Both the position numbers and the translations under genes were made by a program. Below, one piece after another: positions 24,566 through 35,572 of a DNA stretch of 64,000 nucleotides. The notes beneath the pieces are model-generated. The model ran no database searches and had not been told where the DNA came from. It saw nothing but the letters and a program-made list of their open reading frames with translations. The stretch is from Aaosphaeria pasadenensis (Eukaryota > Ascomycota > Dothideomycetes > Pleosporales). Position 1 is the stretch's first letter; each line of letters starts with the position of its first letter. The stretch is from contig JAKLMB010000004.1 in the NCBI GenBank assembly GCA_022813625.1, positions 1,674,001-1,738,000 on the forward strand, in the 5' to 3' direction.

Positions 24566-25264
24566 ATGTTGGAGAAAGCTTAGGGTACAGTCATAGTTAA
24601 ATGACACGGATGGTGAACCCTTGCCAGTCTACCCGTGAAGGACCGCTGCCTGTGATGAGCCAACGAATTTCGAAAGCCTCAAACCACTTCAAATGCCACC
24701 ACTGAAGAAGGATGATTCCACGATATGCACTGATTGATAATTAGATACTTTACGGAGTAATAATTATTCTTTTACATCCACAAATCTAACATCGAGCATT
24801 GTACTGGCTGTTGTTTTGGTGTCGAGTTGCTGTGACGTCCGTGCTTGAAGTAGTCTATCATAATTTCCTTGAGACTCGCTACGGTAGATCAAAAGCACCC
24901 AATTGCTGGTATACTTGTAGATACGACTCTAGTTTCGGGACTCTCGCCAGCTTGGGAGAGAAACAACCCAGGAGATAGCACGGCCATGGGACCTGGAGAT
25001 GATTTGTTCAATGAAGACAACAATTAGGTTAGTACGATGTGTACTTTATTTGACGGAGAAAGGACGGACGTCGCACCCTCGCCATTTACCCCTCTACAAT
25101 TAGGGGGCGGCCCTGAGATTTGTGCGTCTCCCGCTTTGTATCGCCTTGAGTGAACGAGCCTTAAAATATAAGTAATGTATGTTCGTTGGTGTCAGGGCAT
25201 TTCAGGCTATCAATTTGACAGCTTCATTGCCTTTTAACTTCTTAGTGTTTTGTACCTGTTCAAT
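24566..25264. promoter_or_regulatory. intergenic and promoter of the lyase gene
   Basis: Contains the end region of the GH27 gene and the promoter of the lyase gene, with TATAAG at 25167-25172, 98 bp before the lyase ATG. No other gene is seen. Confidence 0.45.
25167..25172 (+). promoter_or_regulatory. TATA-like box of the lyase gene
   Basis: TATAAG, 98 bp upstream of the ATG. Assigned by position only. Confidence 0.35.
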
Positions 25265-26596
25265 ATGCGAGTTAACCTCTCCTTCTTGCTCTTCATATCT
25301 AGCCTTGGCTCAGTACAAGCCAGCACATCGTTTGGGCCAGGCCGACAAGTGCAACACCGTCACAGGCAGGGCGGAATCAATCGAGTGCAGGCAGTTAAAC
25401 AATTCAAGCATCCAGGTTCACTGCACACACAAGGCGACCTCGACCGTATTCGGGGACACGTAGAAAAGGGTAACGAACCATGGTCCAAAGCCTTCGCCCA
25501 TCTATCGGCCAATTCGCTCGCACAACCGACCCGCGAACCGAATCCTAAGACGGTCATTGTCCGAGGAAAAGTAGACGGCCTGACCGAGAACTATCCAAGT
25601 GCCTATCGTGATGCGCACTCGGCCTACCAGCTAGCTTTGCGGTGGATCATCACTGGCAACACTACATTTGCAACGGCTGCCGTGGGGGTTTTGGATGCCT
25701 GGGCATCTACCCTGGAAGGCATCGATGGAGGTAGCGACAAGTTCCTAGCAGCGGGATTGTACGGTTATCAGTTCGCCAACGCCGGAGAGCTACTTCGATC
25801 CTTCTCGGGATGGCCAGCGAAGAGCCAAAGTGCCTTCGGCGCCATGCTAAAGAATGTTTTCGCACCTATGAACCGAGACTTTCTTGATCACCACAATGGC
25901 ATACCTGACCACTATTATGCGAATTGGTATTTGTGCAACATTGCCTCTTTGATGGCTATCGGCACCTTTGTTGATAACTCTACTATGTACAATTACGCAG
26001 TCGAGTACTTCAAAAATGGCCCAGCGGACGGCGCAGTAGCCAATGGTGCAATTCCCTTTTTCTCCATCGCTAATTTCACTGAGGAAACTTCCGGAAAGAC
26101 CCTGATGCAGGGACAGGAGGCAGGTCGAGATCAAGGCCACGCTTTGCTTTGCTTCGCCCTTCTGGGGGTGATTGGGCAGCAGGGATACAATCAAGGAGTG
26201 GACCTTTTCAACCTGTTCGGCAACCAGATTCTCAATGGGTACGTTGAAAACACTTCACCATGAGACTAATATGACTGACAACATGACAGTGCTGAGTATG
26301 CCGCCAAGTACAACACTGGTCACTCTGTTCCTTTCAAGCCCTACAATACTTATGAGGGGGTTCGAAACGAAATCTCCGATGCACAGAGATATAACATACG
26401 CCCAGGATTTGAGGCAATCTATTCGCACTACGCAGAACTGAAAGGTCTTGACGCATCATGGTCAAAGGCATACCGAGACATGGTGAATGGAAACTCGACG
26501 GAGAACATTGAGGGAGGTGGTGGTGACTTCGGACCAAATTCAGGAGGGTTCGACGTCTTTGGCCACGGTACGTTGCTGTACAGACTCAAGGCTTGA
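25265..26596 (+). CDS. secreted polysaccharide lyase, alginate-lyase fold
   Basis: Two exons (25265-26238 and 26290-26596, intron GTACGT...GACAG) encode 426 residues. A signal peptide covers about residues 1-19 (FLLFISSLGSVQA). The mature protein has the alpha/alpha-toroid pattern of the alginate-lyase superfamily: HPGSLHTQGDLDRIRGHV, then YRDAHSAYQLALRWIITG, LRSFSGW, DHHNGIPDHYYANW (the probable catalytic Asn/His/Tyr region) and GQEAGRDQGHALL. The C-terminal exon adds GGDFGPNSGGFDVFGHGTLLYR. The family cleaves uronic-acid polysaccharides by beta-elimination; substrates in fungi include glucuronan and related polymers, but the substrate here is inferred only at that level. It is 0.7 kb downstream of the GH27 gene on the same strand, suggesting a cell-wall or plant-polymer degradation locus. 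Confidence 0.88.
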
Positions 26597-27091
26597 GGGT
26601 GCCAGTACATCTTTTATGCTGCTACAAATGCATCCAGCCGTGGACAGTTGAGCAATAGTGTCATTTTTCAACACATCACTTCGGCCCAAGCAGGCTCAGT
26701 GTTATGTTTCTTTTCAGTATATATGCAATTATTGGCTTTTGTATGGTATGACGTTGGTCATCATCTTATACAAAAAGGCACTGTACATATCTTAGCACAA
26801 AAGCAACCGTCCTTTGCACAGGTTAGTTGCGTTCAGTAAATCATTAGTTGAGACAATGTTTTATGTGTTTCCTATCCTTTGTGCCATTGATCCTTCACCT
26901 ATTTGCTAGCAAGAAGTGGCATGAAGTAAAGTATGAGAGCTGGGAAAGGAAAAACCACGGATAATAATAGCAGTGATCGCGAAATGACCCAATGCGGCTA
27001 GCGGAAAGTTCGTAACCCACCAGACCCCACCCTCGTCAAATCTGTGTCCATAGTTACCATACTCCATACGCTTCCACGCTAAGCTTCAAAA
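26597..27091. other. intergenic, nothing recognised
   Basis: About 0.5 kb between the lyase and the F-box-like gene with no gene or repeat that I can support. Confidence 0.5.
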
Positions 27092-28449
27092 ATGCCGATG
27101 TTCACTATAGCCACTTTCGTATATATTGCCCGACAGGGTATGTTGTTTTCGATGTATGGCTCATCTCTGATCTGACCGTGCCAGGAACCGTCTATTTTGG
27201 TGACCGGCTTTCTAGTGACCGGCTTTGTTTCGACGACGAAGATATGTTGGAATTCTTCTCAAGACAGCTTATAGGCGAAGCACAAAGTAAGTACAATAAT
27301 TTTCTACGCGGATGGCAAAGGTTAACAAAAATAGCATCTACCTTTGATAAGTTGTACCCTACTTTTTCAGCACGGTGGTATCAACAGGACGACGTCATCG
27401 ATGTTTTTGATGACCCACGAAGCGTTATTATTGAAACGGTTTGGATTTTTGACTTAGATGGCGATATTCTGCGATTCAACAAGAAGGACCATAGTCTTTA
27501 TGTCCCTCTTAGTCTAGTTCGCCAGCGTCCCATACTCATTTCCGATTTCGAGCCTTACGAACGCCCAACGCCCCCAAAGCACACCTTGGATCTTGGTTTC
27601 CAACCACCATATTGGGAAATGCAGCATGTCGGATTAGACTTGCAGTGTCTGGCGCGGCGCAAAGCTTTTGTTTGCAGGGCGCTCGCTGACTTTGCGTTCC
27701 AGTGGAGGCATATTCTGTGCAGTCGTTATAACGACTCAACGTTTCAAAGGCTTGCCTACGGAATTGTTAGGATTGCTACTTTTGACTTTGACGTTGAAGA
27801 ATATGACTATCCACATTTGGAAGTTACAGCGCCTCTGGTATTTATTCACATGCTTCCGGAGTGGGAATCATTCCATGGTCAAATTGTCCCAGTCGGCAGG
27901 ATATCTGTTGTACTTTCCCGAGATCCTCAACACGCTCTCGCCCTAATTCGAGATGATTTCGCAAATCGATCAGCCCTACAATGCAACTCTTCCGGAACTG
28001 ATAGCGACAGTGCTGGAGAAGAAGAAGAAGAAGAAGAAGAAGAAGAAGAAGCTACATACCTCATACTATCAGTGCAACATATCGTTCTTTATCAGATTAG
28101 TCGCCGTTATGAAAGATACACAAAGCCCGTGCGTTTGCTTGAGGGCACGCATCCTCCCTCCGATGAAGCCATCGAGCTTCTACTCAAAACTACACAGGTT
28201 AGTTCTCCTAAAACTCGTATCAACAGACTCCCCGTTGAGCTGCAGGATATGATCCTTGACGAGATATCGGAAGGGCCGATTGAGCGCGCCAGAGTCGGCT
28301 GCATACTTAATGCTGGAACTGTATTCCAATGGAGAAGCGGTGGCCGGGACATAGAGAGAGAAGAAAGTTGGTCAGGCAGGATTGAGGAGACTCCTGTGGA
28401 GTCACATATTCTCTTCGGCGATCATTTTAGTGGTGTGGCGTACAGGTAG
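27092..28449 (+). CDS. F-box-like fungal protein with a polyglutamate tract
   Basis: Two exons (27092-27137 and 27185-28449; intron GTATGT...TGCCAG, 47 bp) encode 436 residues. The first exon gives MPMFTIATFVYIARQG, joined in frame to TVYFGDRLSSDRLCFDDED. A pure (GAA)11 tract encodes 11 glutamates near residue 290. The C-terminal part begins RINRLPVELQDMILDEIS, an F-box-like helix pattern (LPxEL), and ends ESHILFGDHFSGVAYR. An F-box at the C-terminal end rather than the start is a known layout in large fungal families of uncertain role, often linked to SCF ubiquitin ligases or to self/non-self systems. Target and partner are unknown. No signal peptide or membrane segment is visible. Confidence 0.75.
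28018..28050 (+). repeat. (GAA)11 microsatellite inside a coding exon
   Basis: Eleven uninterrupted GAA codons in frame, encoding a polyglutamate run in the F-box-like protein. Pure trinucleotide runs of this kind change length easily by replication slippage. Confidence 0.95.
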
Positions 28450-28949
28450 GCTTGCTGTAGATGCGACTTTTGAAAAGGTCCAAAGATTGATATATACCCG
28501 TGAACGAGCCTTTTGATTTGCATTTATTTGAAGTAATTAGAATACAGTATCATGCCCCTCGGAGCATCAAAGACCCCGGCAATAGTCTCTTTCTACCTAC
28601 CCTTACCACAACATCAAATTACATGGTTTTAAAGTAATTTAAAGTTGCAGCTTTAACCAAAGAAGATAGATAGGATAATTTAGAATTATTTTCGATAGCG
28701 AAAAGTTTAGTTTAGGTCAATTGTTGGTAAAACTGTACTGGTAGGTGGGCATAAACTGTTGGTGGGGGAGGCTAGCGGCTGCGTGGCTGCCTAGTATAGT
28801 TTCGTTGCTGTGTGCAGTCTAGTTGCAGCATTGTGCTTCGAAGCTATTATCTATCAACACGCTCTTTGATTCAGACCGATATCAAAGCTCAATGATTTTA
28901 CTTTGATGCTCCTTTGTTGACTACAATCTATTCAGCCAAAAGGAGAACC
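28450..28949. other. A/T-rich intergenic stretch
   Basis: Non-coding DNA, A/T-rich from about 28600 to 28740. No gene or repeat is recognised. Confidence 0.5.
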
Positions 28950-29799
28950 ATGGCTTCTTATGACCTCGGAGCTATGACAGGCGGGAGATTCCATCAATAC
29001 GCAAATCGTGTTGGCCAAGTTTATTATGTCGACACCCTCACAAACGCTACGCGCTTTTCTATTCCAAGAGGATTAGAAGATGCCCCAAGCGTAAATTATT
29101 TTATTCCAGTAGATTGATTAGTCAATATCTAAACTGCGGAACAGGATACTTGGACCCAGGACATGTCAAGGAATTGGCCACAATGGTAATTCCTGGAGTA
29201 CTTCAATGCACTATGAACGATGCTGAATAATGTGATCTAGGAAAAACGATAGAACCGGAAGAGCAGTTCTCATAGATCCCTATCCGCCTCCACCTCAAAC
29301 ATACCTCGACGATCTTCACGTCCAGGCCGCGATTGGTGTTTTAGTACGGATGCCAGAATCAGAGGAACGTCTCTATCAAAGGCCCATAGAGGGTATCCTC
29401 CGATTCATGTTTCCTAAGAGCGACGGGTACGAGGTGTTTCGGGAGGCAGAAACCGACTTTGCTTTCAAGCTTTCGCAAAGAACCCGCGCAACTAGCCCTC
29501 TGTATGACTTCATGCTCATTGAGAGCAAAAAATCGGGAGTGCCTTGGGGGCCAACAGAGGATCATCTTCTCAACCATCTTGCTGAGAATGGAAACGTTAG
29601 CAAAAATTGCTATGGAATGGTTCAGATTGGGTTGGATGTGCAGTACTACAAGTACGAGGGGGGCGTAATGAGCCATGTGGGGGGAAAGAATGCACCTCAT
29701 TACCCATGTTCAAGATGTTATGGACTGGGGTCGATATATCAAGAACCACCCGATGCCATTCGTGTAGATGGATATGGTGCCCAATGTCGAGTTTTCTAG
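28950..29799 (+). CDS. uncharacterised fungal protein, possible frame break near the C-terminus
   Basis: Three exons (28950-29090, 29145-29185, 29241-29799) encode 246 residues. The N-terminus has a Gly/Tyr-rich module (GGRFHQYANRVGQVYYVDT, then RFSIPRG) loosely like a WW repeat; the middle has LIDPYPPPPQTYLDD and FMFPKSDGYEVFREAETDFAF; SPLYDFMLIESKK follows. The tiny 41-bp second exon is required to keep WTQDMSRNWPQW in frame. The last 35 residues as read (from 29690 on) look unlike the rest; reading from ATG 29690 in another frame gives a smoother helical end (HVQDVMDWGRYIK) stopping at 29767. A one-base shift near 29688-29690, by mutation or sequencing error, may have changed the C-terminus. 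I know no function for the family. Confidence 0.65.
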
Positions 29800-30008
29800 A
29801 TCTTAACTCCATGTCTAATAGATTACTTCATGTACTAATAGGAAGCTACTCAACTCTTTTACTCCTGCTACGAATAAACATGTATTACCTTTTGGCTAAT
29901 ATACTATTAAATCCTATAACTCTGAAGTCTATATGAAACACAATCTATTCAGCCATATTTCTTATGAATAGATAACTTTCCTTATCCAATAGGTTTCTAC
30001 GATGCGAT

Positions 30009-31309
30009 TCAATTCTTGTCGAGGTACATGAGTCCCGTAGTCGCCTCACCGGTCGTAAAGGCAGTCCGGGCAGTAAAGGTATATCCTGCCCCAGTGGCTT
30101 GTTTGTATAGATCACGAGAATCGTACAAGGCGTAGAAAGCATCCAGGGCTGAGCGCTTCGTAGTATCGATGGCGACGTTTACGCCATTACTCATCGCATA
30201 CGGGCACGCGAAGAGAAGGGGAAAACGTGGAAATTCGTTCGTCAGGTCGCGGAAGACCATAACGCCTTCGGTCCTGAACAAGCCAATGTTCTTCTCGCCA
30301 AAGAAAACACCCCCCGGGATCATATTGTCCGCATCGCCCGGGCCAATGATCTTGCGAGCGCCAATCTGAATCAGCGGCGAGGTGTATTGCTCGGTCTCGT
30401 GTTGCTCCATGAACGAGGCTATTGAGCCTGTGTTGACAGAAAGGTCGCCTATGCCCCCTCCGCCCGTACCAGAGCGCCAGTCATCTACGACCTGGCAGAC
30501 AGAAAGACGTTAGCTAGATGGTACAGCCAAAATTCATATGGCAGGATGAGCAAGATATGCAGCACCTCGAAAGATGTTCCAGCTTGTGAGATATTGACAT
30601 CTCTTCGTGTTGGCAAGTCTGTCTGAGACACTGCATGTGCCTACCGCCTTCCAGGACTTACCAGATTGAGGTCAGTGTTATTGAAAACAGTACCCAGGAA
30701 TTGCTTGTTGTTGGCCAAAAACAGATATAGAAGAATTTCTGTGATAATGAGGCCAGCGACGCCGACAACTACGCTGGCGCTGCCCATGGCCCGAACGCCT
30801 GTAACGAGGGCTGCGTAGAAACCCTGGCCGGCACGCAAGGCTTCGATAGTAGCTACGATCATTGCAATAGTAAATGTCGCAAGGCCGGAACCTGTAATCT
30901 CCTCTGCGACCTGTCCCGCTGTTTGGCCGTCTTGGATAAGCGAAAGGCCGTTTGAAATACGCCGAACGAAGTCGACTTGCGCCTGCCCCTCGTAAATCTT
31001 TAAAACTCCATAGTTGGACTCCAGCACGGAAACATTCGTAATGACATTGATATCGTCAGAGAGACCTAGGGCTTTCTTTGCATCCTTCTCTTTGCCAGCG
31101 TGAGGCCATTCTTCCGCGGGCTCGTCGTTATCAATCCGCTTCTGCACGTACGCAATAATGCGCTTCCGAATCTCAGTGCGGATATCAGCTGCAGTTTTAT
31201 CCCCCTCAAACAGTTCGCGAATCTGAATACTTATGTTTTTTTCCAACTTCTCGATGAGTTCGAACGCGAACTTCCGGTTGTCCTTGTCCGAGGAAACTTG
31301 GGAGTTCAT
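30009..31309 (-). CDS. unrecognised two-part protein: helical hydrophobic N-half, beta-rich C-half
   Basis: Two exons (31309-30662 and 30491-30009) encode 376 residues; the 170-bp intron (GTAAGT...TGCCAG) is the longest found in the window. Residues 1-140 are charged and helical. Residues 144-200 form hydrophobic helices (TFTIAMIVATIEAL, then VVVGVAGLIITEILLYLFL) without a signal peptide. After FNNTDLNLVVDDW the C-half is Gly-rich and predicted beta, with IIGPGDADNMIPGGVFFGEKN, FACPYAMSNGVNVAI and YTFTARTAF. The layout (amphipathic helices, hydrophobic hairpin, beta domain) resembles membrane-inserting proteins, but I do not recognise a family and claim no activity. It lies 210 bp from the end of the preceding gene, facing it. 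Confidence 0.75.
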
Positions 31310-31510
31310 AATTGTCCGTATCCTTGGTTATTTGTGATTCTTGACGTACCTTGCTATTAGTTGATTAACAAGACCTGTTTGTCACGTAGACCTGTGTTAT
31401 ATGGTGAAATTGTGGAAAAGCAGTCGATAAAATCTCTTGAAAAGCGCTTACATGTGGTTGTTGTACGTGGCACCTGTGAATGTAGTATGATGACGTATAT
31501 TTTTATGCAA

Positions 31511-31622
31511 GCCATCATATGTGCAGTTTCCTTTGGTGGTAATATCCTCATGTGTTCGATCATCTCTGATCGTCGCATCCTCACATGCGCGATCGTCTCT
31601 GATAGAAGCATCCTCATATGCA
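31511..31622 (+). repeat. imperfect 33-bp tandem repeat, about 3.4 units
   Basis: Units start at 31511 (degenerate), 31544, 31577 and 31610 (partial). Units at 31544 and 31577 share ATCCTCA, CGATC and TCTCTGAT at the same offsets. The 33-bp period is a multiple of three, so open frames cross it on both strands, but no gene model uses it. Confidence 0.75.
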
Positions 31623-32814
31623 TATCCCGAATGTCAATCTTATATGATCATATCACATCGAGGTATTATTTTTCGATTCAAGGCCGCCTGACTCCGGCTT
31701 GGAGTAATCATTGATCTCGGAGAAAAGAGCAGTGGGATAAATTTCGAGCACTGCGCTATCGTCATCAGTGGCGTTGGTTTTCAAATTGGCGAACGAATTG
31801 GGGTGGGCCTCTTGCTCGCGCCCAGTATGATAACGAACTTCATTCGAGGCAATAGATAAAGTACCAGTTGTATCAACCCAAACTTGTTGGTCTCAACAAC
31901 CCAATCACAATTTATACCAAACCTTCCATCACTCTGCAGTGTCTCGTATGTCTTTTTGAAAAGAGGATTCAGCTCAAGAAGATTCTGGAAATCGTGGAAC
32001 TTGGCTTGGAGTATTCTGAGGTTGAAAGGTATGGGTTGCTGTAGCGCACCAAACTGCACGATGTAAAGACGCTTAGACACGTCTTCGTTTGTATCGTACT
32101 AGGATACTGTTCCCTAGAGCTCTCACAAGGACGGCACCGGAAGAATACAATCCGATTTCATTGTCAACGTTCGTGTGCTACTCTTCCTTGTCAATGCTGT
32201 TTTCTCGCATCTACGAAAGCAGATTAGCATTATTGATATCTTGTCTGTTGCATCTAAATTCACTTTCCCTAAAATGTTAGTGTCCATAGTGTTCAAAATT
32301 GCACTAGAAGGGATGACACGAAGCTTGGTCTATGAACTCGAACATGTGGCAGACTATATCCTGAGTCAATCCCTACCCAACGCCGCAAACTTACAGTCCT
32401 GGCGCTACTTCTATCCAATGTGTTCAAGGAGCTGCCCACTACCTGGGGTTATCACTTAACGTAAAGTGATGGCAGCGATGAAGAGGGCATCGACTTGTAT
32501 CGCAATCTATGCATAGTTACAGGCTGAGCACGGGACGAGACCCTAAGGATGTTCAAAAACAAGGTAAACAATCTAACATAACAAGCATCATATGAAAAAA
32601 AACATTATCTCCTGTCCATGACCCAGTCTTTTCTAACAGGGGCCAAGCTCATTGGGTAATGAGGTGTATACATCTGTCCAAAATCTTGCTTCCTGCCCAT
32701 GCTTCAATAAATCTGTCAATTTAGAGATTATAACCGTTACTATCTCCTGTCAACTCCTGTAAAAATTGATTGATCCCAAAGATTTCAGTTACGATATGTT
32801 TCGAGTATTGTAAC

Positions 32815-32820
32815 TATAAA
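32815..32820 (+). promoter_or_regulatory. TATA box of the small secreted protein gene
   Basis: TATAAA lies 102 bp before the ATG at 32917 and is followed by a C/A/T-rich leader (CAAAGCC, CAACTACAACTCAGTCA), the usual fungal promoter layout. Confidence 0.5.
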
Positions 32821-32916
32821 GAGACGGGTCCGTCCCTATCACCAATATCAGCCCAACACCAAAGCTCTTTCATTATCGCACAGTCTCTCTCCAAAGCCAA
32901 CTACAACTCAGTCAAT

Positions 32917-33329
32917 ATGCAATTCCTTGCTTCTACTCTATCCATTTTCGGCATGTTAACGCTTGCCGTCGCTGCTCCTGCCTCAGCAGGCGAACCGCCC
33001 GCTCTTTCGGCACTCTTCCAAGAGCTCCGAGACTTCCGCTGCGAAACTGGCGGCTTGAACACCCGGGCCATTTATTCGAACGAAGCCGGGAAGTGCCTCA
33101 AGTTTAAAAACCCCCTAGACACCTCAGGTGTTAAGCTTACCTTTCTAAAGCCCGAGTGTTACCGTTCGTGAGAATTGGTCCGCTTAAACTATCATCTATT
33201 TCTGACAAGCGACCAGTACTAGTTCATCTCGACGACAATTGCCAGGAACTCGCTGTTAACGTAACTAGGGGACCTTATTGCTTGGGCGATGATGTTCGCA
33301 CCTATGGCTCAGCTATTGTGGGATGCTAG
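32917..33329 (+). CDS. small secreted cysteine-rich protein, candidate effector
   Basis: Two exons (32917-33163 and 33217-33329; intron GTTCGT...ACCAG, 53 bp) encode 119 residues. A clean signal peptide (MQFLASTLSIFGMLTLAVAA) precedes APASA. The mature chain of about 95 residues has six Cys (FRCETG, GKCLKF, PECY, DNCQE, PYCLGD and the final GC), enough for three disulfides, and ends exactly at Cys. Small size, secretion and even Cys number are the usual marks of fungal effectors or surface-active proteins; I see no known fold. A competing 5' splice site GTGAGA 4 bp downstream gives another frame that loses the last Cys residues, so the first is preferred. A strong TATA box stands upstream. 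Confidence 0.75.
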
Positions 33330-34165
33330 GCTCAAATTTTGCTGTGGAAAAGATGGGAAATTGAATGACCCTGCAAGGTCCATTGTAAATAGATCAAGTG
33401 TCTTACACTCCAAAATGAGGCCAATCATTCTGTTCCGCTCACTCTCTTTCCACAATACGTATAAAGTGTCTAATACATCTGTCCTATACATCATCATCTC
33501 TGCCTCGCCAGTCATCCGAATGCATGTACTGACTACGATCTTCTTATTTCTTACCCTTAGATTACGTCATGCCTGTTCTAACCAAGGGTCGACCGATTTG
33601 GTCTATGGGATCGTACTTACATGTGTGGTGCTTTGCACTTCACGAGACTTTCACGATGAAGTGTTGCAGTGCGAAGGTGCATCTCTGGAAAGGTCACGAG
33701 CACGTATATGACGCTCTATGTAAATTTCCGAGCCACTTTCCAGAGATCTTGTTTGTTTTCATCCTATACTCTGCTGAAGAGAGTAGCGAGGTATGCATGA
33801 TGAAAGAAATACCATATTATCTATTGAGCATCACAGGTATTATGTACGAATGGGGTTAAAAGCGCAATGTGAACTATAGTATGACAGGGATGTTTTCCCT
33901 GATCTCGTATTCGGTCTACCAGTGGAGTAGCCTTCACGCTCACTAGTCTTGATACGGTAATTTTCGTATTTTCGTATACTCACACCAATCGGCAGCTCCC
34001 CGCAATAGATTATGCTGCACTCTGGCCCAACATTGTTCGACGAAAGTACAACTTTTTATGCAGACGGAACGGGATGACCATATATGGAGATAGCTCTTTG
34101 AATTCACGGAGCTGCTGAGAAATAACAGAGGTTTCTAGTCCAATTGTAACACTCGAAATTCTTCT
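33330..34165. other. intergenic, nothing recognised
   Basis: About 0.8 kb with only short frames on both strands and no repeat or RNA gene visible. Confidence 0.5.
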
Positions 34166-35572
34166 TTATCCCCCGGGAATGAGTTCTTCATCATTCACCG
34201 CCCCACCTTCTCTTTTTGCCCGGAGCCATCGGGCCTGGCCTATCGGCCACTCAAGCCAGACTCGATAATCCTCCTTAAGAAGCTTATAGATGCTTGCAAG
34301 GATATGGTCAGACCATCCTTGGAGGAACCATATAGACTCAAAGTTTTGAAGTAATAACGCAAAATGTGCTGCTATTATCATTGATACTGGCCGTTTCTCC
34401 TGCAATCGCGTGCAAAATTCCTCCCCTAGTTCATATGGCCAGCTGAACGCAGTTTGATGACTAAGGTTTCCCAGAACCTCACCTCTGCCATACGTAGTTT
34501 CGAAACAACATGCCAGCCTCTCGAGGGCATGTACATCTGCACCTGATTCTGACTCATTAGAACTTGCTACGAAGGCCTTCAGATGCTCAAAGTGGTCTAT
34601 CCAATCAATACGAGGACATTCGAAGATGATAGTCGCTGGTATAGTAGCTCTTGGAGCAGACCCAATATGTTGCTTTTCCAGTGGACCAGCAATTATTTTC
34701 TCAGCACCAACCATTTCGGTGATGGTTCGGATTCCTTGAAGCAAAGGAAGCCACTGTTGTAGTCCTGCCTCACTGCAGAGGAGATAATCGCCAGGGCGAG
34801 GACCGCGGGCAAAATGGTTGATGGACGCAAATGTCGCTGCAGTATAGACTGCATGGCAGTTGCGTGTATCCATCTGGCGTATAAGATCTGTAGCACCCTG
34901 CAGTCCAATAATAGAATGCTTCTCAGCTAGGGAGCGGAAATGGTCTTGCCTCGAGGGATTGTGGCGCGCGAGTTCTAGGGCAGAGAACTCGCATACCAGG
35001 TGGAGGATACTTGGATATGTGAATGACAAAAGGAGTGCTTGATCGTGAAGAGGATCACGTTCACCGGAAGTTGTCGTGGTACAATCGTTCTCTCGGGTGA
35101 TGAAATGATTGAGCAGTTCTATATCGTCAACGTGCCTTATGGAATATGGAACGCCTTTTTGCACGTGCTGCAATGGAACCAACTGCTCCTCTGCCACTGA
35201 CGAATCTTGGTCTGCGTCGCACCATGTAGTTCTCGGTCTTCCCCTTCTTCCAACCAGTGGGGGGCCATTCCTATTTCGGAATATCGAGCGCTCGAACTGC
35301 GCGTTCTGGCTGCTAGAGTTTGCGGTGTTGTAATCGCATTTCGCTCCAAACGTTGTACACTTGTTGCATTCAGGTTTTGTTTCGTCACACTAGATTACGA
35401 CTGTTACTCCCGACAGAAGTTTCCAGATTTGTGGCACAGCTTGTGTGTGGTAGCGTACCTTAATTCTCCTAGCTTTGCATCGACCGCAGCCAGTCCGAGA
35501 CTTGTTGTGCGATTGCCTCGAAAGCTTCGGTGGCGGAGGACCCTGCTTCGAAGAGGCTGACGTTGAGCTCAT
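34166..35572 (-). CDS. Zn2Cys6 transcription factor (regulator 1 of the island)
   Basis: Two exons (35572-35459 and 35389-34166; intron GTACGC...TCTAG, 69 bp) encode 445 residues. Splicing joins GCGRCKARRIK to CDETKPECNKC and so rebuilds the complete binuclear zinc cluster, with Cys29, 32, 39, 46, 49 and 56 (CX2CX6CX6CX2CX6C). The preceding SRQSHNKSRTGC basic stretch and the C-terminal helical region (LLSFTYPSILHLVCEFSALELARH) resemble the Upc2-like group of short C6 regulators. An in-frame ATG at 35692 would add 40 residues. It is divergent from the short-chain dehydrogenase gene, 0.7 kb away, and may control it. Confidence 0.88.

Larger units (their letters stand above)
31310..32916. other. 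intergenic with tandem repeat and possible gene remnants
   Basis: Contains the 33-bp repeat at 31511-31622. A 99-codon minus-strand frame at 31781-32080 (with HDFQNLLELNPLFKKTYETLQ) and a plus-strand frame at 32175-32459 look protein-like in parts but lack starts, splice partners or a known domain. They could be decayed gene pieces; I do not call them genes. Confidence 0.4.

Noticed and set aside
31781..32080. 99-codon minus-strand frame with a helical core
   Set aside because: It looks partly protein-like but has no linked exons or known family; kept only as a possible remnant.
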